Shown in pieces: positions 35,661-45,167 of a DNA stretch of 64,000 bases; position 1 is the stretch's first letter; each line of letters starts with the position of its first letter. The notes beneath the pieces are model-generated. The model did not search any database. It was not told the origin of the DNA and saw only the letters and a list, made by a program, of their open reading frames with translations. The stretch lies in NCBI RefSeq assembly GCF_030246905.1, contig NZ_CP126741.1, positions 1,054,001 to 1,118,000 on the forward strand, written 5' to 3'. A program made the translations under genes and the position numbers. The DNA is from Microbacterium sp. zg-Y818. Its GTDB lineage: Bacteria; Actinomycetota; Actinomycetes; Actinomycetales; Microbacteriaceae.

Positions 35661-36026
35661 ATGACCGACACCGCACAGCCTGTCGCCGAGGTCGTCCGCG
35701 ACCACGGCGTCTCGCTCACCGACGCCGCCGCCGCCAAGGTCAAGAGCCTGCTCGACCAGGAGGGCCGTGACGATCTGCGTCTGCGGGTTGCCGTGCAGCC
35801 CGGCGGCTGCTCGGGCCTCATCTACCAGCTCTACTTCGACGAGCGTTACCTCGACGGCGACAAGACCGTCGACTTCGACGGCGTCGAGGTGATCGTCGAC
35901 GACATGAGCGTGCCGTACCTCGACGGCGCCATGATCGACTTCAAGGACACCATCTCGGAGCAGGGCTTCACGATCGACAACCCCAACGCTGCAGGCAGCT
36001 GCGCATGCGGAGACAGCTTCCACTGA
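35661..36026 (+). CDS. erpA: Iron-sulfur cluster insertion protein ErpA (HesB/IscA family)
   Basis: 121 residues with an ATG start and a GGGGAGA ribosome binding site. A-type Fe-S carrier: the three conserved cysteines are in PGGCSGLIY and in the C-terminal SCACGDSF. It delivers Fe-S clusters to apoproteins; the Rieske protein encoded at 42454-43533 is a plausible client. erpA lies near ctaC in M. tuberculosis as well (Rv2204c and Rv2200c). A long hairpin follows. Confidence 0.95.
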   Translation: MTDTAQPVAEVVRDHGVSLTDAAAAKVKSLLDQEGRDDLRLRVAVQPGGCSGLIYQLYFDERYLDGDKTVDFDGVEVIVDDMSVPYLDGAMIDFKDTISEQGFTIDNPNAAGSCACGDSFH

Positions 36027-36047
36027 TCTGAAGGTTTCCGGCCCCAT

Positions 36048-36093
36048 CGTCCGGCGGTTCCTGCGCTGATCAGCGCGGGAAAACCGCCGGACG
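36048..36093 (+). terminator. Long hairpin after erpA
   Basis: CGTCCGGCGGTT (36048-36059) pairs with AACCGCCGGACG (36082-36093). Inside it lies a perfect 14-base palindrome GCGCTGATCAGCGC (36063-36076). The total forms a long, near-continuous stem. No T run follows, typical for high-GC terminators. Confidence 0.6.
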
Positions 36094-36143
36094 ACGCGTA
36101 TGTGGACCTGGGTGGTTGGCCTGAATCCGGTGTGACGTTGCCC

Positions 36144-36149
36144 TAGACT
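36144..36149 (+). promoter_or_regulatory. Putative -10 of the ctaCDF operon
   Basis: TAGACT lies 34 bases before the ctaC GTG. The short leader has GGAAAGG as ribosome binding site. Confidence 0.4.
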
Positions 36150-36183
36150 TAGCTGGTCATACCCGCGTCCGGAAAGGTGCACC

Positions 36184-37080
36184 GTGCGATCAAAACGCCG
36201 CCTACGCTGGGCCGCCATCCCGTTGGGAGCAGCCACTGCAGTCACGCTGGCTGCGTGCTCCCCGACGGAGCTGAACGGCTATCTGCCCGGCTTCGAGGAC
36301 GGCGGCGCTCCGGCGACCGACCGTGTGGAGATGGTCTCCGGACTGTGGACCACTTCCTGGATCGTCCTCCTGGCCGTCGGCCTCGTCACGTGGGGCCTCA
36401 TGGGGTGGGCCGCCATCGCGTATCGCCGCCGTCGCGGGCAGACCGGCCTGCCGGTGCAGATGCGCTACAACATGCCGATCGAGATCCTGTACACCGTGAT
36501 CCCGCTGATCCTCGTCGTGGGGTTCTTCGCCTTCACCGCGCGTGACCAGACGATCCTCGAAACGCAGTACGAGGACCCCGACGTTTCGATCACCGCGATC
36601 GGCAAGCAGTGGTCGTGGGACTTCCAGTACAACCCCGACGACGGCGACACCGACGAGTCCGTCTGGACGATGGGCGTGCAGGCGAACGCGGACGCGGTGG
36701 GCGACATCGACCAGGCCGCGCTTCCGACGCTGTACCTGCCGGTCGACAAGACCGTCAAGATCCAGCTGCAGTCGCGCGATGTCATCCACTCGTTCTGGAT
36801 CATCGACTTCCTGTACAAGAAGGACATGTACATCGGCAAGGACAACTACTGGTCCTTCACGCCGACCCGCGAAGGAACCTACGCCGGCAAGTGTGCCGAG
36901 CTCTGCGGCGAGTACCACTCGATGATGCTCTTCAACGTCGAGGTGGTCAGCGAGGCCGAGTACGAGGAATACCTCGAGACGCTGCGCGCCGCCGGCCAGA
37001 CCGGTGACATCAACGACGCTTACGATCGCCTGCAGAACCTGCCGGGCAACACGGCCGGCGAGGCCGAGGGAGACCACTGA
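36184..37080 (+). CDS. ctaC: Cytochrome aa3 oxidase subunit II CtaC
   Basis: 298 residues with a GTG start. A lipoprotein signal peptide ends at LAACSP (Cys about 22), so the protein is probably lipid-anchored. Two membrane segments (about 55-77 and 97-118) precede the cupredoxin domain. The CuA site is complete: HSFWIIDF and [12 protein letters not shown]. It passes electrons to CtaD. It is first in ctaC-ctaD-ctaF; the gap to ctaD is 1 base. Confidence 0.97.
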   Translation: MRSKRRLRWAAIPLGAATAVTLAACSPTELNGYLPGFEDGGAPATDRVEMVSGLWTTSWIVLLAVGLVTWGLMGWAAIAYRRRRGQTGLPVQMRYNMPIEILYTVIPLILVVGFFAFTARDQTILETQYEDPDVSITAIGKQWSWDFQYNPDDGDTDESVWTMGVQANADAVGDIDQAALPTLYLPVDKTVKIQLQSRDVIHSFWIIDFLYKKDMYIGKDNYWSFTPTREGTYAGKCAELCGEYHSMMLFNVEVVSEAEYEEYLETLRAAGQTGDINDAYDRLQNLPGNTAGEAEGDH

Positions 37081-37081
37081 G

Positions 37082-38839
37082 ATGGCGACGACACTCGAGG
37101 GCACGGGACAGGCCCGACCCACCACCCTTCCCCCGCGTCAGGCGGCTCTGATGAGCTCGTCGCGCGTGGAGCAGAAGGGCAACCTGATCGTCAAGTGGAT
37201 CACCTCCACTGACCACAAGACCATCGGGTACATGTACCTGATCTCGTCGGTGCTGTTCTTCCTGCTCGGCGGCGTGATGGCGCTCATCATCCGCGCCGAG
37301 CTGTTCGAGCCGGGCATGCAGGTCGTGCCGACCATGGAGCAGTACAACCAGCTGTTCACGATGCACGGCACGATCATGCTGCTGATGTTCGCGACCCCGC
37401 TGTTCGCCGGTTTCGCCAACGCGATCCTGCCGCTGCAGATCGGCGCTCCCGACGTCGCGTTCCCGCGTCTGAACGCGTTCGCGTTCTGGCTCTTCCTCTT
37501 CGGCTCGATCATCGCGATCTCCGGCTTCCTCACCCCGCAGGGTGCGGCATCGTTCGGCTGGTTCGCCTACCAGCCCCTGGCCAACGCGAGCTTCTCGCCC
37601 GGCGCCGGCGGCAACCTGTGGATGCTGGGCCTGGGCATGAGCGGGTTCGGCACGATCCTCGGTGCGGTGAACTTCATCACCACCATCGTCACGATGCGCG
37701 CTCCGGGCATGACGATGTGGCGCATGCCGATCTTCACGTGGAACACGCTCATCACGAGCATCCTGATCCTGATGGCGTTCCCGGTGCTGGCCGCGGCGAT
37801 CCTGTCGGCGGCGTCGGACCGCATCCTCGGCTCGCACATCTTCGACCCGCAGAACGGCGGGGTGCTCCTCTGGCAGCACCTGTTCTGGTTCTTCGGTCAC
37901 CCTGAGGTGTACATCATCGCGCTGCCGTTCTTCGGCATCGTGTCGGAGATCTTCCCGGTGTTCAGCCGTAAGCCGATCTTCGGGTACAAGACGCTGGTGT
38001 ACGCCACGATCGCGATCGCGGCTTTGTCGGTGGCGGTGTGGGCGCACCACATGTATGTCACCGGGGCGGTGCTGCTGCCGTTCTTCGCTCTGATGACGAT
38101 GCTGATCGCGGTGCCGACAGGGGTGAAGATCTTCAACTGGATCGGCACCATGTGGCGAGGGTCAATCACCTTCGAGACTCCTATGGTGTTCGCTCTCGGG
38201 TTCCTGGTGTCGTTCGTGTTCGGTGGGCTGACCGGCGTGATCCTGGCGTCGCCGCCGCTGGACTTCCACCTGTCTGACTCGTACTTCGTGGTGGCGCACT
38301 TCCACTACGTGGTGTTCGGCACGGTCGTGTTCGCGATGTTCGCCGGGTTCTACTTCTGGTGGCCGAAGTGGACCGGCCGCATGCTCAACGAGCGCCTCGG
38401 CTACGTGCACTTCTGGATGCTGTTCATCGGCTTCCACATGACCTTCCTCGTGCAGCACTGGCTGGGCGTGGACGGCATGGTCCGCCGCTACGCCGACTAC
38501 TCGGCCGCTGACGGCTGGACCTGGGAGAACCAGATCTCCACAGTCGGTGCGATGATCCTCGGCGCCTCGATGCTGCCGTTCTTCCTCAACGTCTGGATCA
38601 CGGCGCGCAAGGCTCCGAAGGTGACCGTCAACGACCCGTGGGGTTACGGGGGTTCGCTGGAGTGGGCGACCAGCTGCCCGCCGCCGCGGCACAACTTCAC
38701 CTCGATCCCGCGCATCCGCAGCGAACGTCCCGCGTTCGACGTCAACCACCCGGAAGCGGCCGTGCCGGTCGGTGTGGGTCCCGCCAAGGACGCGCCCGAT
38801 GCCCCCGTTGTCGATGTCGCCGAGGGAGAGGTGAAGTAG
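37082..38839 (+). CDS. ctaD: Cytochrome aa3 oxidase subunit I CtaD
   Basis: 585 residues from the ATG at 37082, directly after ctaC; the longer frame overlaps ctaC. Heme-copper oxidase core with 12 membrane segments. Haem and CuB ligands appear in [24 protein letters not shown] (His-Tyr pair), AHHMYVTG and VVAHFHYVV. It reduces O2 to water and pumps protons. The Asp/Lys-channel motifs look normal. Confidence 0.98.
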   Translation: MATTLEGTGQARPTTLPPRQAALMSSSRVEQKGNLIVKWITSTDHKTIGYMYLISSVLFFLLGGVMALIIRAELFEPGMQVVPTMEQYNQLFTMHGTIMLLMFATPLFAGFANAILPLQIGAPDVAFPRLNAFAFWLFLFGSIIAISGFLTPQGAASFGWFAYQPLANASFSPGAGGNLWMLGLGMSGFGTILGAVNFITTIVTMRAPGMTMWRMPIFTWNTLITSILILMAFPVLAAAILSAASDRILGSHIFDPQNGGVLLWQHLFWFFGHPEVYIIALPFFGIVSEIFPVFSRKPIFGYKTLVYATIAIAALSVAVWAHHMYVTGAVLLPFFALMTMLIAVPTGVKIFNWIGTMWRGSITFETPMVFALGFLVSFVFGGLTGVILASPPLDFHLSDSYFVVAHFHYVVFGTVVFAMFAGFYFWWPKWTGRMLNERLGYVHFWMLFIGFHMTFLVQHWLGVDGMVRRYADYSAADGWTWENQISTVGAMILGASMLPFFLNVWITARKAPKVTVNDPWGYGGSLEWATSCPPPRHNFTSIPRIRSERPAFDVNHPEAAVPVGVGPAKDAPDAPVVDVAEGEVK

Positions 38840-38841
38840 CG

Positions 38842-39276
38842 ATGAAGACCAATGTCAACCTCTGGTGGCTCCTCGCCGGCTTCTTCTTGCTGGTCGCAAT
38901 CGTCTACACCTGGTGGAACATCATCGCCTACCCCGAGCTCGCCTGGTACCAGGCGATCGAGTGGGTCGGCACGGTTGCTCTGTTCTTCTCGGTCTTCATG
39001 TCCGCGCTGATCGGGTTCTATGTCGGCCGCGTGCACAAGGCCCAGGGCGGTGAGCTGCCCGAGGACATCCTCACGGCGGACATCGACGACGGCGACCCCG
39101 AGATGGGTGAGTTCAGCCCGTGGTCGTGGTGGCCGATCGTCCTGGCCTTCTCGGCTGCACTGGCCATGATCGGCTTCGCCGTCGGCACCTTCATGATCCC
39201 GATCGGCGTCGCCGTCTTCGTCATCGCCATCGTGGGCTGGGTGTTCGAGTACTACCGCGGGTACTTCGCTCGCTGA
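38842..39276 (+). CDS. ctaF: Cytochrome c oxidase subunit IV CtaF
   Basis: 144 residues with an ATG start, 2 bases after ctaD. Four membrane segments are visible (about 5-28, 35-55, 94-112, 115-137), with an acidic loop (ILTADIDDGDPEMGEFSPWS). This is the actinobacteria-specific subunit (Rv2199c-like) of the bcc-aa3 supercomplex. Confidence 0.93.
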   Translation: MKTNVNLWWLLAGFFLLVAIVYTWWNIIAYPELAWYQAIEWVGTVALFFSVFMSALIGFYVGRVHKAQGGELPEDILTADIDDGDPEMGEFSPWSWWPIVLAFSAALAMIGFAVGTFMIPIGVAVFVIAIVGWVFEYYRGYFAR

Positions 39277-39286
39277 GCGCCACGCC

Positions 39287-40081
39287 ATGTCGGCTCGACT
39301 GAGAGCCGCCGCCGTCTCGGACGTCGGCGAGTTCCGCACCGTCAACCAGGATGCCGCGTTCGCGGCATCCTGGGGGGCGGGCGTCGCCGACGGAGTCGGC
39401 GGGGGACCGGCGGGCGATCTCGCATCCGCGGCGCTCCTTCACCGCCTGGCGGCCGGCGCTCCCGAGATGCGGGATGCAGAGAACCTGGTATCGCGCATCC
39501 GCTGGGCGAACTGGGACATCGGCGCGCACACGCGACGAAACCCCGCCCTCGCGGGCATGGCCACGACACTCACCGGGCTGTGGTTCGCGGGCACCGGTGA
39601 ACTGCTGCTCGCCCACACCGGCGACTCCCGCGCCTACCTGCTGCGGGACGGTCTGCTCACGCGCCAGACGCGCGACGACTCGCTCGTGCAGGCTCTGGTC
39701 GACCAGGGTCTCCTCAGCCCGGAGGAAGCCGCTGTGCACCCGCGCCGCAATGTCATCACGGCGTCGCTCAGCGGAGACGACGAAGACACCGTCAGCGTCG
39801 CAAGCGTGGACGCGGTGCTCGGGGATCGATGGCTGCTGTGCAGCGACGGGGTGAGCGACTATGTTCCACATGACGAGCTGGAGCGGCTTCTCGCGCTAGC
39901 CCCGACCCCCGAACGCGCGGCGGACTGGGTCGTGCGAGTCGCCTTGGATGCCGGCACCCGCGACAACGCGACAGCCGTCGTGTGCGACATCGTCGCGGCA
40001 ACCGACCGGGTGTCACCCGACGCCCCGGTGTTCGCCGGCGCGGCGGCGGCCCGCTTTCTCGAGGGCCTCGACAGCGCCTGA
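39287..40081 (+). CDS. PP2C-type serine/threonine protein phosphatase
   Basis: 264 residues with an ATG start. All PP2C metal motifs are visible: RTVNQDAAF, GVADGVGGGPAG, LLLAHTGDSRAYLL, CSDGVSDYVP and TRDNATAVV. There is no membrane segment, so it is cytoplasmic, unlike the membrane PstP encoded beside FtsW/RodA homologues. It follows ctaF by 10 bases on the same strand and may be cotranscribed with the oxidase. Its substrates are unknown; it could reverse Hanks-kinase phosphorylation. Confidence 0.92.
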   Translation: MSARLRAAAVSDVGEFRTVNQDAAFAASWGAGVADGVGGGPAGDLASAALLHRLAAGAPEMRDAENLVSRIRWANWDIGAHTRRNPALAGMATTLTGLWFAGTGELLLAHTGDSRAYLLRDGLLTRQTRDDSLVQALVDQGLLSPEEAAVHPRRNVITASLSGDDEDTVSVASVDAVLGDRWLLCSDGVSDYVPHDELERLLALAPTPERAADWVVRVALDAGTRDNATAVVCDIVAATDRVSPDAPVFAGAAAARFLEGLDSA

Positions 40082-40097
40082 GTTCGCTCGGCGTGCC

Positions 40098-40502
40098 TTA
40101 GCGCACCACCATGGTGAGCGGATCGAACCGGCGCGCCAGCGGCCCGTCGTCGTCCTGCGTCGGCAGCCCCTCGCGCACCCAGTACTCGTAGCCGCCGATC
40201 ATCTCCCGCACGGAGTACCCCGCCGCGGCGAAGGCCAGGGCCGCTTTGGCGCCCGCGTTGCATCCGGGTCCCCAGCAGTACACGACGACCGGTGTCGCCC
40301 GGTCGATCTCTGCCGTCGCGCGCGCCGGGATCTCGCGGTAGGGCAGGTGCACCGCGCCCGCGACGCGTCCCTGTGCCCACGCCGCGTCGCTGCGCACATC
40401 GACGATGGTCAGGGCGGTCCCCGCGCGCTGAGCCTCGTACACGTCGCTCGCGTCGGTCTCGTGGCGCAGCTTCGCGGCGAAGTAGGTCTCGGCATCCGTC
40501 AT
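40098..40502 (-). CDS. Rhodanese-domain protein
   Basis: 134 residues with an ATG start. Single rhodanese domain: IVDVRSDAAWAQGRVAGAVHLPYREI and VVYCWGPGCNAGAKAALAF; the Cys in the WGPGCN loop region is the likely persulfide carrier. Probable sulfurtransferase or sulfane-sulfur handling. TACGGT on the minus strand ends 6 bases before the ATG. A strong terminator separates it from the qcr genes upstream, so it has its own promoter. Convergent with the PP2C gene. Confidence 0.88.
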   Translation of the reverse strand: MTDAETYFAAKLRHETDASDVYEAQRAGTALTIVDVRSDAAWAQGRVAGAVHLPYREIPARATAEIDRATPVVVYCWGPGCNAGAKAALAFAAAGYSVREMIGGYEYWVREGLPTQDDDGPLARRFDPLTMVVR

Positions 40503-40508
40503 GCCGCC

Positions 40509-40514
40509 ACCGTA
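40509..40514 (-). promoter_or_regulatory. Putative -10 of the rhodanese gene (leaderless)
   Basis: TACGGT on the minus strand, 6 bases before the ATG. It lies about 75 bases downstream of the terminator that ends the qcr operon. Confidence 0.4.
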
Positions 40515-40588
40515 GCGCGGCCCTCGTGGCGGTCACATCGGCGGGCGGTCGCAGTGGGGAGGAATCCTGCCATACCCTCCACGGGAGA

Positions 40589-40627
40589 CGAGAAAGGCCC
40601 CGGCGCGGAACGCCGGGGCCTTTCTCG
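40589..40627 (-). terminator. Terminator of the ctaE-qcrCAB operon
   Basis: Perfect 17-base stem (40589-40605 with 40611-40627) and a 5-base loop, 10 bases after the qcrB stop. CTTTCTC on either strand gives a short pyrimidine tail. Confidence 0.85.
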
Positions 40628-40636
40628 TATCGGGAC

Positions 40637-42457
40637 TCAGGAGTCCTTCTTGTCCTTCTTGTCGCCCTCGTCGGGGATGATCACGTTCGACGGACGCACG
40701 GCCGTCTCGCTGTTGTGACCGTCGTCGATCGGGTGCAGGGGAGCGTCGGGGACGCCGGCGCGCTCGTGGGCGCCCTGCAGTTCAGCGGCTTCCTCTTCCT
40801 GCATGTGCTCGAGCGAGTGGTGCTGGTGCTCCAGCGCCGCGTCGAGCTCGGTCTGCGTGAGCGGCGTGAGGCGGTCCTCGAAGAACCAGCGCGACAGTGC
40901 GGAGCGCATGTTCTCGTGCCACGGGATGCGTCCCTTGGCATTGGGGCGCACAACCAGCGGGGCGTTCGTCTCGACATCGACCAGCTTGACGCGCTCGTAC
41001 TCGTCGACCGGCTGGTGCACCTCGATGTACTCGCCGCCGGGGAGGCGGACGATGCGGCCGGATTCGTAGCCGTGCAGCACGATCTCGCGGTCCTTCTTCT
41101 GCAGCGCGAGAGCGATGCGCTTGGCGACGAAGTAGGCGAGGATCGGCCCGACGATGAGCAGTGCCTGCAGGGCGTGGATGACGCCCTCCATCGTCAGATG
41201 GAAGTGCGTGGCGATGAGGTCGGACGAAGCCGCAGCCCACAGCACCGCGTAGAAGGTGACACCTGCGGCGCCGATGGCGGTGCGGGTGGCGGCGTTGCGG
41301 GGACGCTGGGCGATGTGGTGCTCGCGCTTGTCGCCGGTGATCCACGCCTCGATGAAGGGGTAGATGGCGACGAGCAGGATGAAGATGACCAGCACGCCCA
41401 GCGGCAGCAGGATGTTCCACGACCAGGTGCGGTCGAGGAAGACCGACTCCAGGTGCGGGGGCACCAGACGCAGAGCGCCGTCGGCGAAGCCGATGTACCA
41501 GTCAGGCTGAGTACCGGCCGAGACGGGGGACGGGTCGTACGGGCCGTAGTTCCACACCGGGTTGATGGTGAACAGCGACGCGATCAGCACGATCACACCG
41601 AACGTGATGAAGAAGAAGCCGCCCATCTTCGACATGTAGACCGGCACCATCGGGTATCCCACGACGTTGCTGTTCGTGCGGCCGGGGCCGGCGAACTGCG
41701 TGTGCTTGTTCACGATCATGAGCATGAGGTGAAGCGCCAGGAGCGCCACGAGGATCGCCGGCAGCAGCAGGATGTGCAGCGTGTACAGGCGGCCGACGAT
41801 GTCGACTCCCGGGAACTCGCCGCCGAAGAGCAGGAATGACGTCCAGGTGCCGATCAGCGGAATGCCCTTGACCATGCCGTCGATGATGCGCAGACCGTTG
41901 CCCGAGAGCAGGTCGTCGGGGAGCGAGTAGCCGGTGAAGCCCTCACCCATCGCGAGGACGAACAGCACGAAGCCGATCACCCAGTTGAGCTCGCGCGGCT
42001 TGCGGAACGCGCCGGTGAAGAAGACGCGCAGCATGTGCACGCCGATGCCGGCGACGAACACGAGCGCTGCCCAGTGGTGGATCTGGCGCACCAGCAGACC
42101 ACCGCGGATGTCGAACGAGATCCGCAGTGTGGATTCCATGGCCGCCGACATCGGGATGCCGCGCATCGCCTCGTAGGCGCCGTAGTAGTGCGTCTCGACC
42201 ATCGACGCCTGGAAGAAGAACGTCAGGAACGTGCCGGACAGGAGCACGACGACGAAGCTCCACAGGGCGATCTCGCCGAGCATGAACGACCAGTGGTCGG
42301 GGAAGATCTTGCGACCGAGCTCCTTGACGAGGCCCGAGATGCTCGTGCGCTCGTCGAGGTAGTTCGCCGCACCCGCGACGAAACGGCCGCCGAGCGGCTT
42401 CTCGTCGGAGTTCTTCGACCTCTCGGTCGTTTCCTCAGTGACAGTTGCGGTGCTCAA
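40637..42457 (-). CDS. qcrB: Cytochrome bc1 complex cytochrome b subunit QcrB
   Basis: 606 residues with an ATG start. Membrane quinol oxidation subunit. The haem His pairs are in HHWAALVFVAGIGVHMLRVFFTG and LHILLLPAILVALLALHL. The Qo-site motif is QPDWY (PDWY in place of PEWY, as usual in Actinobacteria). The long C-terminal extension (about 440-606) is hydrophilic and ends in an Asp/Lys-rich tail. It starts within the qcrA stop (4-base overlap), last gene of the operon. Confidence 0.98.
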   Translation of the reverse strand: MSTATVTEETTERSKNSDEKPLGGRFVAGAANYLDERTSISGLVKELGRKIFPDHWSFMLGEIALWSFVVVLLSGTFLTFFFQASMVETHYYGAYEAMRGIPMSAAMESTLRISFDIRGGLLVRQIHHWAALVFVAGIGVHMLRVFFTGAFRKPRELNWVIGFVLFVLAMGEGFTGYSLPDDLLSGNGLRIIDGMVKGIPLIGTWTSFLLFGGEFPGVDIVGRLYTLHILLLPAILVALLALHLMLMIVNKHTQFAGPGRTNSNVVGYPMVPVYMSKMGGFFFITFGVIVLIASLFTINPVWNYGPYDPSPVSAGTQPDWYIGFADGALRLVPPHLESVFLDRTWSWNILLPLGVLVIFILLVAIYPFIEAWITGDKREHHIAQRPRNAATRTAIGAAGVTFYAVLWAAASSDLIATHFHLTMEGVIHALQALLIVGPILAYFVAKRIALALQKKDREIVLHGYESGRIVRLPGGEYIEVHQPVDEYERVKLVDVETNAPLVVRPNAKGRIPWHENMRSALSRWFFEDRLTPLTQTELDAALEHQHHSLEHMQEEEAAELQGAHERAGVPDAPLHPIDDGHNSETAVRPSNVIIPDEGDKKDKKDS

Positions 42458-43533
42458 TGACGCTCCCAGAAGCTCGGGCCGACCGGCTCGGTGAAGTCGC
42501 TGCGTGCGATGAGGTAGCCCTCATCGTCGACGGTGATCGGCAGCTGCGGCAGCGGGCGCGCGGCGGGGCCGAAGATGACGGCCGCGCCGTCGGTGACGTC
42601 GAACTGCGACTGGTGACAGGGGCACAGCAGGTGGTGGGTCTGCTGCTCGTACAGGGCGACGGGGCAGCCGACGTGCGTGCAGACCTTGGAGTACGCGACG
42701 ATGCCGTCGTACGACCAGTCCTTGCGCTCCTCGGTCTCTTTGAGCTGCTCGGGGAGCATGCGCACGGCAAGGACGATCGCCTTGGCCTTCTCTTCGAGGT
42801 AGCCGTCATGGTGGCTCAGGGACGCGAGCGACTCGGGGATCACCTGCACGACCGATCCCAGCGTCAGGTCGGCGGCACGGATCGGCAGACCGCTGGGGTC
42901 GTGCGCCAGACGCTCGCCTTCCTTCCACATGGTGTGGCTGAGCAGGTACACCGGGTCGCCGGCGTGGGGGTGCTCGGGAGTGTTCTCGGGCGCCAGGCCG
43001 CGGAAGAGCGTGATGCCGGGGACGACGGATGCCACGACGGCGGCGATCAGCGAGTTGCGGATCATCGTGCGACGACCGAAACCGGACTCCTCGTTGGCCT
43101 CACGGAAGACATCGACGGCGGCTTCGCGCGTCGTGTCGCGGCCGCGGGTGGCGTGACGCGGCTCGGTGAACTCCTTGTCGGACATGATCGCCTTGGACCA
43201 GTGGATCGCACCGATGCCGATGGCCAGCAGCGCGAGCCCGATGCCGAGTCCGATGAAGAGGTTGTTGTTGCGGATGTCGATGAGCGACCCGCTCTCGATC
43301 GGGAAGATCATGTAGGCGGCGACCGCCCAGATGCTCCCGGCGAGGGAAAGGTAGAACAGGGTGTACACCGTGCGCTCGGCCCGCTTCATCGCGGCGGGAT
43401 CCTTGTCGGTGATGCGTGCGCGGTGCGGCGGCAGGCCGGGGTTGTGCACGGGGTCGGATACCGCGACCGCGAGCCCCGGGGAAGGCTTCCAGGAAGCCCT
43501 CTCGTGCTCGAGCGCGTCGTCCTCGTGTGTCAT
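42454..43533 (-). CDS. qcrA: Cytochrome bc1 Rieske iron-sulfur subunit QcrA
   Basis: 359 residues with an ATG start. Three N-terminal membrane segments (about 50-72, 88-112, 160-180), an actinobacterial feature, precede the Rieske domain. The 2Fe-2S motifs are CTHVGCP (about 285-291) and CPCHQSQFD (about 304-312). It passes electrons from quinol to the diheme QcrC. qcrC ends about 40 bases upstream. Confidence 0.97.
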   Translation of the reverse strand: MTHEDDALEHERASWKPSPGLAVAVSDPVHNPGLPPHRARITDKDPAAMKRAERTVYTLFYLSLAGSIWAVAAYMIFPIESGSLIDIRNNNLFIGLGIGLALLAIGIGAIHWSKAIMSDKEFTEPRHATRGRDTTREAAVDVFREANEESGFGRRTMIRNSLIAAVVASVVPGITLFRGLAPENTPEHPHAGDPVYLLSHTMWKEGERLAHDPSGLPIRAADLTLGSVVQVIPESLASLSHHDGYLEEKAKAIVLAVRMLPEQLKETEERKDWSYDGIVAYSKVCTHVGCPVALYEQQTHHLLCPCHQSQFDVTDGAAVIFGPAARPLPQLPITVDDEGYLIARSDFTEPVGPSFWERH

Positions 43534-43574
43534 GGTGCTCCTCGTGCGTTCCGTGATGCTGTGTCAGTGATCGA

Positions 43575-44375
43575 TCAGTTCGACTTCGCCGTGATCCACA
43601 CGGTGAGTGCGATCAAACCGCCGATACCGAAGATCCAGATGAAGAGACCCTCCGACACGGGGCCGAGCGAGCCGAGGGTGAAACCGCCGGGAGACGGGTT
43701 CTCCTGCATGTACAGCAGCGACGAGATGATGTCGCGCTTCTCGTCCGTGGTGAGCGTCAGGTCGTTGAAGACGGGCATGTTCTGCGGGCCGGTCACCATC
43801 GCGGCGTAGATGTGCAGCGCGCTGGTGTCCGTGATGGGGGGCGCGTACTTGCCCTCGGTGAGGGCGCCACCGGCCGCAGCGACGTTGTGGCACATCGCGC
43901 AGTTGATGCGGAAGAGCTCCGCGCCCGCCGAGACATCGCCTTCGCCGTCGAGGACGCGCGCGTCGGGGTAGCTCGGGCCGGGGGCGACGGACTGCGTGAA
44001 CGCCGCGATCGCCTCGATCTGCTCCTGCGTGAACTGCACCGGCTTCTGCGGAGCCTGCGGGCCCTGCATCTGCAGCGGCATGCGGCCCGTGGCCATCTGG
44101 AACTCGACCGAGAGTTCGCCGACGCCGTACAGCGACGGGCCGTTCGCGGAGCCCTGGAGGTCCAGTCCGTGACAGGTGGCGCAGTTGGCCTGGAACAGCT
44201 TCTTGCCGTCTTCGACCGTGAGTGCAGAGGAAACCGTCTGCGGCTCAGAGGCGGCCACGGCAGCGGATGCTCCCGCGTAGACGCCGCCGGTGACGAGAAG
44301 GCCGATGCCGATGAGGGCGGCGGCGGCCCAGGGGCTGCGGCGGCCGTTCGAGCGGCGAGGGGTGTGTCGTGCCAT
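43575..44375 (-). CDS. qcrC: Diheme cytochrome c subunit QcrC
   Basis: 266 residues with an ATG start. An N-terminal membrane anchor (about 18-42), two haem-binding motifs CATCHG (65-70) and CAMCHN (159-164), and a C-terminal membrane segment (about 242-262). This fused diheme cytochrome replaces soluble cytochrome c in the actinobacterial bcc-aa3 supercomplex. It follows ctaE by 19 bases. Confidence 0.97.
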   Translation of the reverse strand: MARHTPRRSNGRRSPWAAAALIGIGLLVTGGVYAGASAAVAASEPQTVSSALTVEDGKKLFQANCATCHGLDLQGSANGPSLYGVGELSVEFQMATGRMPLQMQGPQAPQKPVQFTQEQIEAIAAFTQSVAPGPSYPDARVLDGEGDVSAGAELFRINCAMCHNVAAAGGALTEGKYAPPITDTSALHIYAAMVTGPQNMPVFNDLTLTTDEKRDIISSLLYMQENPSPGGFTLGSLGPVSEGLFIWIFGIGGLIALTVWITAKSN

Positions 44376-44394
44376 GGGCTTTTTCAGCTCGCTC

Positions 44395-45039
44395 TCAGCT
44401 CGCGAAGGGCAGCAGGTAGATGACGGCGAACAGGACGATCCACACGACGTCGACGAAGTGCCAGTAGTAGGACACGACGATCGCGGTGGTCATCTCCTTG
44501 CGCCCGAAGTTCTTGACCGCGTAGGCGCGGCCGATGACCATCAGGAAGGCGATCAGGCCGCCGGTGACGTGCAGCGCGTGGAAGCCGGTCGTGATGTAGA
44601 AGGCCGACGCGTACGCGTCTGCGGAGATCGGCAGGCCTTCGGCGACGAGGGTCGCGTACTCCCAGATCTGGCCGGAGACGAACACCGCACCCATGATGAA
44701 GGTGAGGAAGAACCACTCGGTCATGCCCCACTTGCGGACGTTCCAGAAGCTGCCGGTGCGGTAGGACTGGAAGCGCTCGGCGGCGAAGACGCCGGCCTGG
44801 CAGGTGAAGGACGACAGCACGAGGATGAAGGTGTTGATCGCAGCGAACGGCACGTTCAAGATCTCCGACCGCGCCGCGAACAGCTCCGGGGAGGTGCTGC
44901 GCAGCGTGAAGAAGATCGCGAAAAGGCCCGCGAAGAACATGACCTCGCTGCCGAGCCAGACAATGGTGCCGACGGCGACCGGGTCGGGTCGCTTGACCGA
45001 CCGCATGGCCTGGGGATAGGTCGTTGGAGAGCTCGTCAC
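44395..45039 (-). CDS. ctaE: Cytochrome aa3 oxidase subunit III CtaE
   Basis: 214 residues from the GTG at 45039 ([12 protein letters not shown] in frame); the extra 13 codons of the longer frame contain the likely promoter. Five membrane segments include [22 protein letters not shown] and [16 protein letters not shown], the subunit III signature. First gene of ctaE-qcrC-qcrA-qcrB. CATAAT on the minus strand ends 6 bases before the GTG, so the mRNA is probably leaderless. It diverges from trpD. Confidence 0.95.
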   Translation of the reverse strand: MTSSPTTYPQAMRSVKRPDPVAVGTIVWLGSEVMFFAGLFAIFFTLRSTSPELFAARSEILNVPFAAINTFILVLSSFTCQAGVFAAERFQSYRTGSFWNVRKWGMTEWFFLTFIMGAVFVSGQIWEYATLVAEGLPISADAYASAFYITTGFHALHVTGGLIAFLMVIGRAYAVKNFGRKEMTTAIVVSYYWHFVDVVWIVLFAVIYLLPFAS

Positions 45040-45045
45040 ACATTC

Positions 45046-45051
45046 ATTATG
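45046..45051 (-). promoter_or_regulatory. Putative -10 of ctaE-qcrCAB (leaderless)
   Basis: CATAAT on the minus strand, 6 bases before the GTG. A weak -35 GAAACT lies at 45069-45074 with a 17-base spacer. There is no Shine-Dalgarno sequence. Confidence 0.5.
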
Positions 45052-45153
45052 GCTGAAAGTCGGCCCTAAGTTTCCCATCGGACGGCTGGTGATCGGCTGG
45101 GTGAAGTGAGTCCGCCCTCAGAGCGCGCTGAGAATTCGCTGATCGGCCCCCGA

Positions 45154-45159
45154 TAGGAT
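45154..45159 (+). promoter_or_regulatory. Putative -10 of trpD (near-leaderless)
   Basis: TAGGAT ends 8 bases before the trpD ATG. It is divergent from the ctaE promoter about 100 bases away. Confidence 0.45.
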
Positions 45160-45167
45160 CGATCCCC

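Noticed and set aside
33819..36245. 808-codon minus-strand open frame across DUF3043, M20, erpA and ctaC
   Set aside because: It crosses four well-supported genes and their intergenic signals, with no recognisable domain; shadow of high-GC coding DNA.
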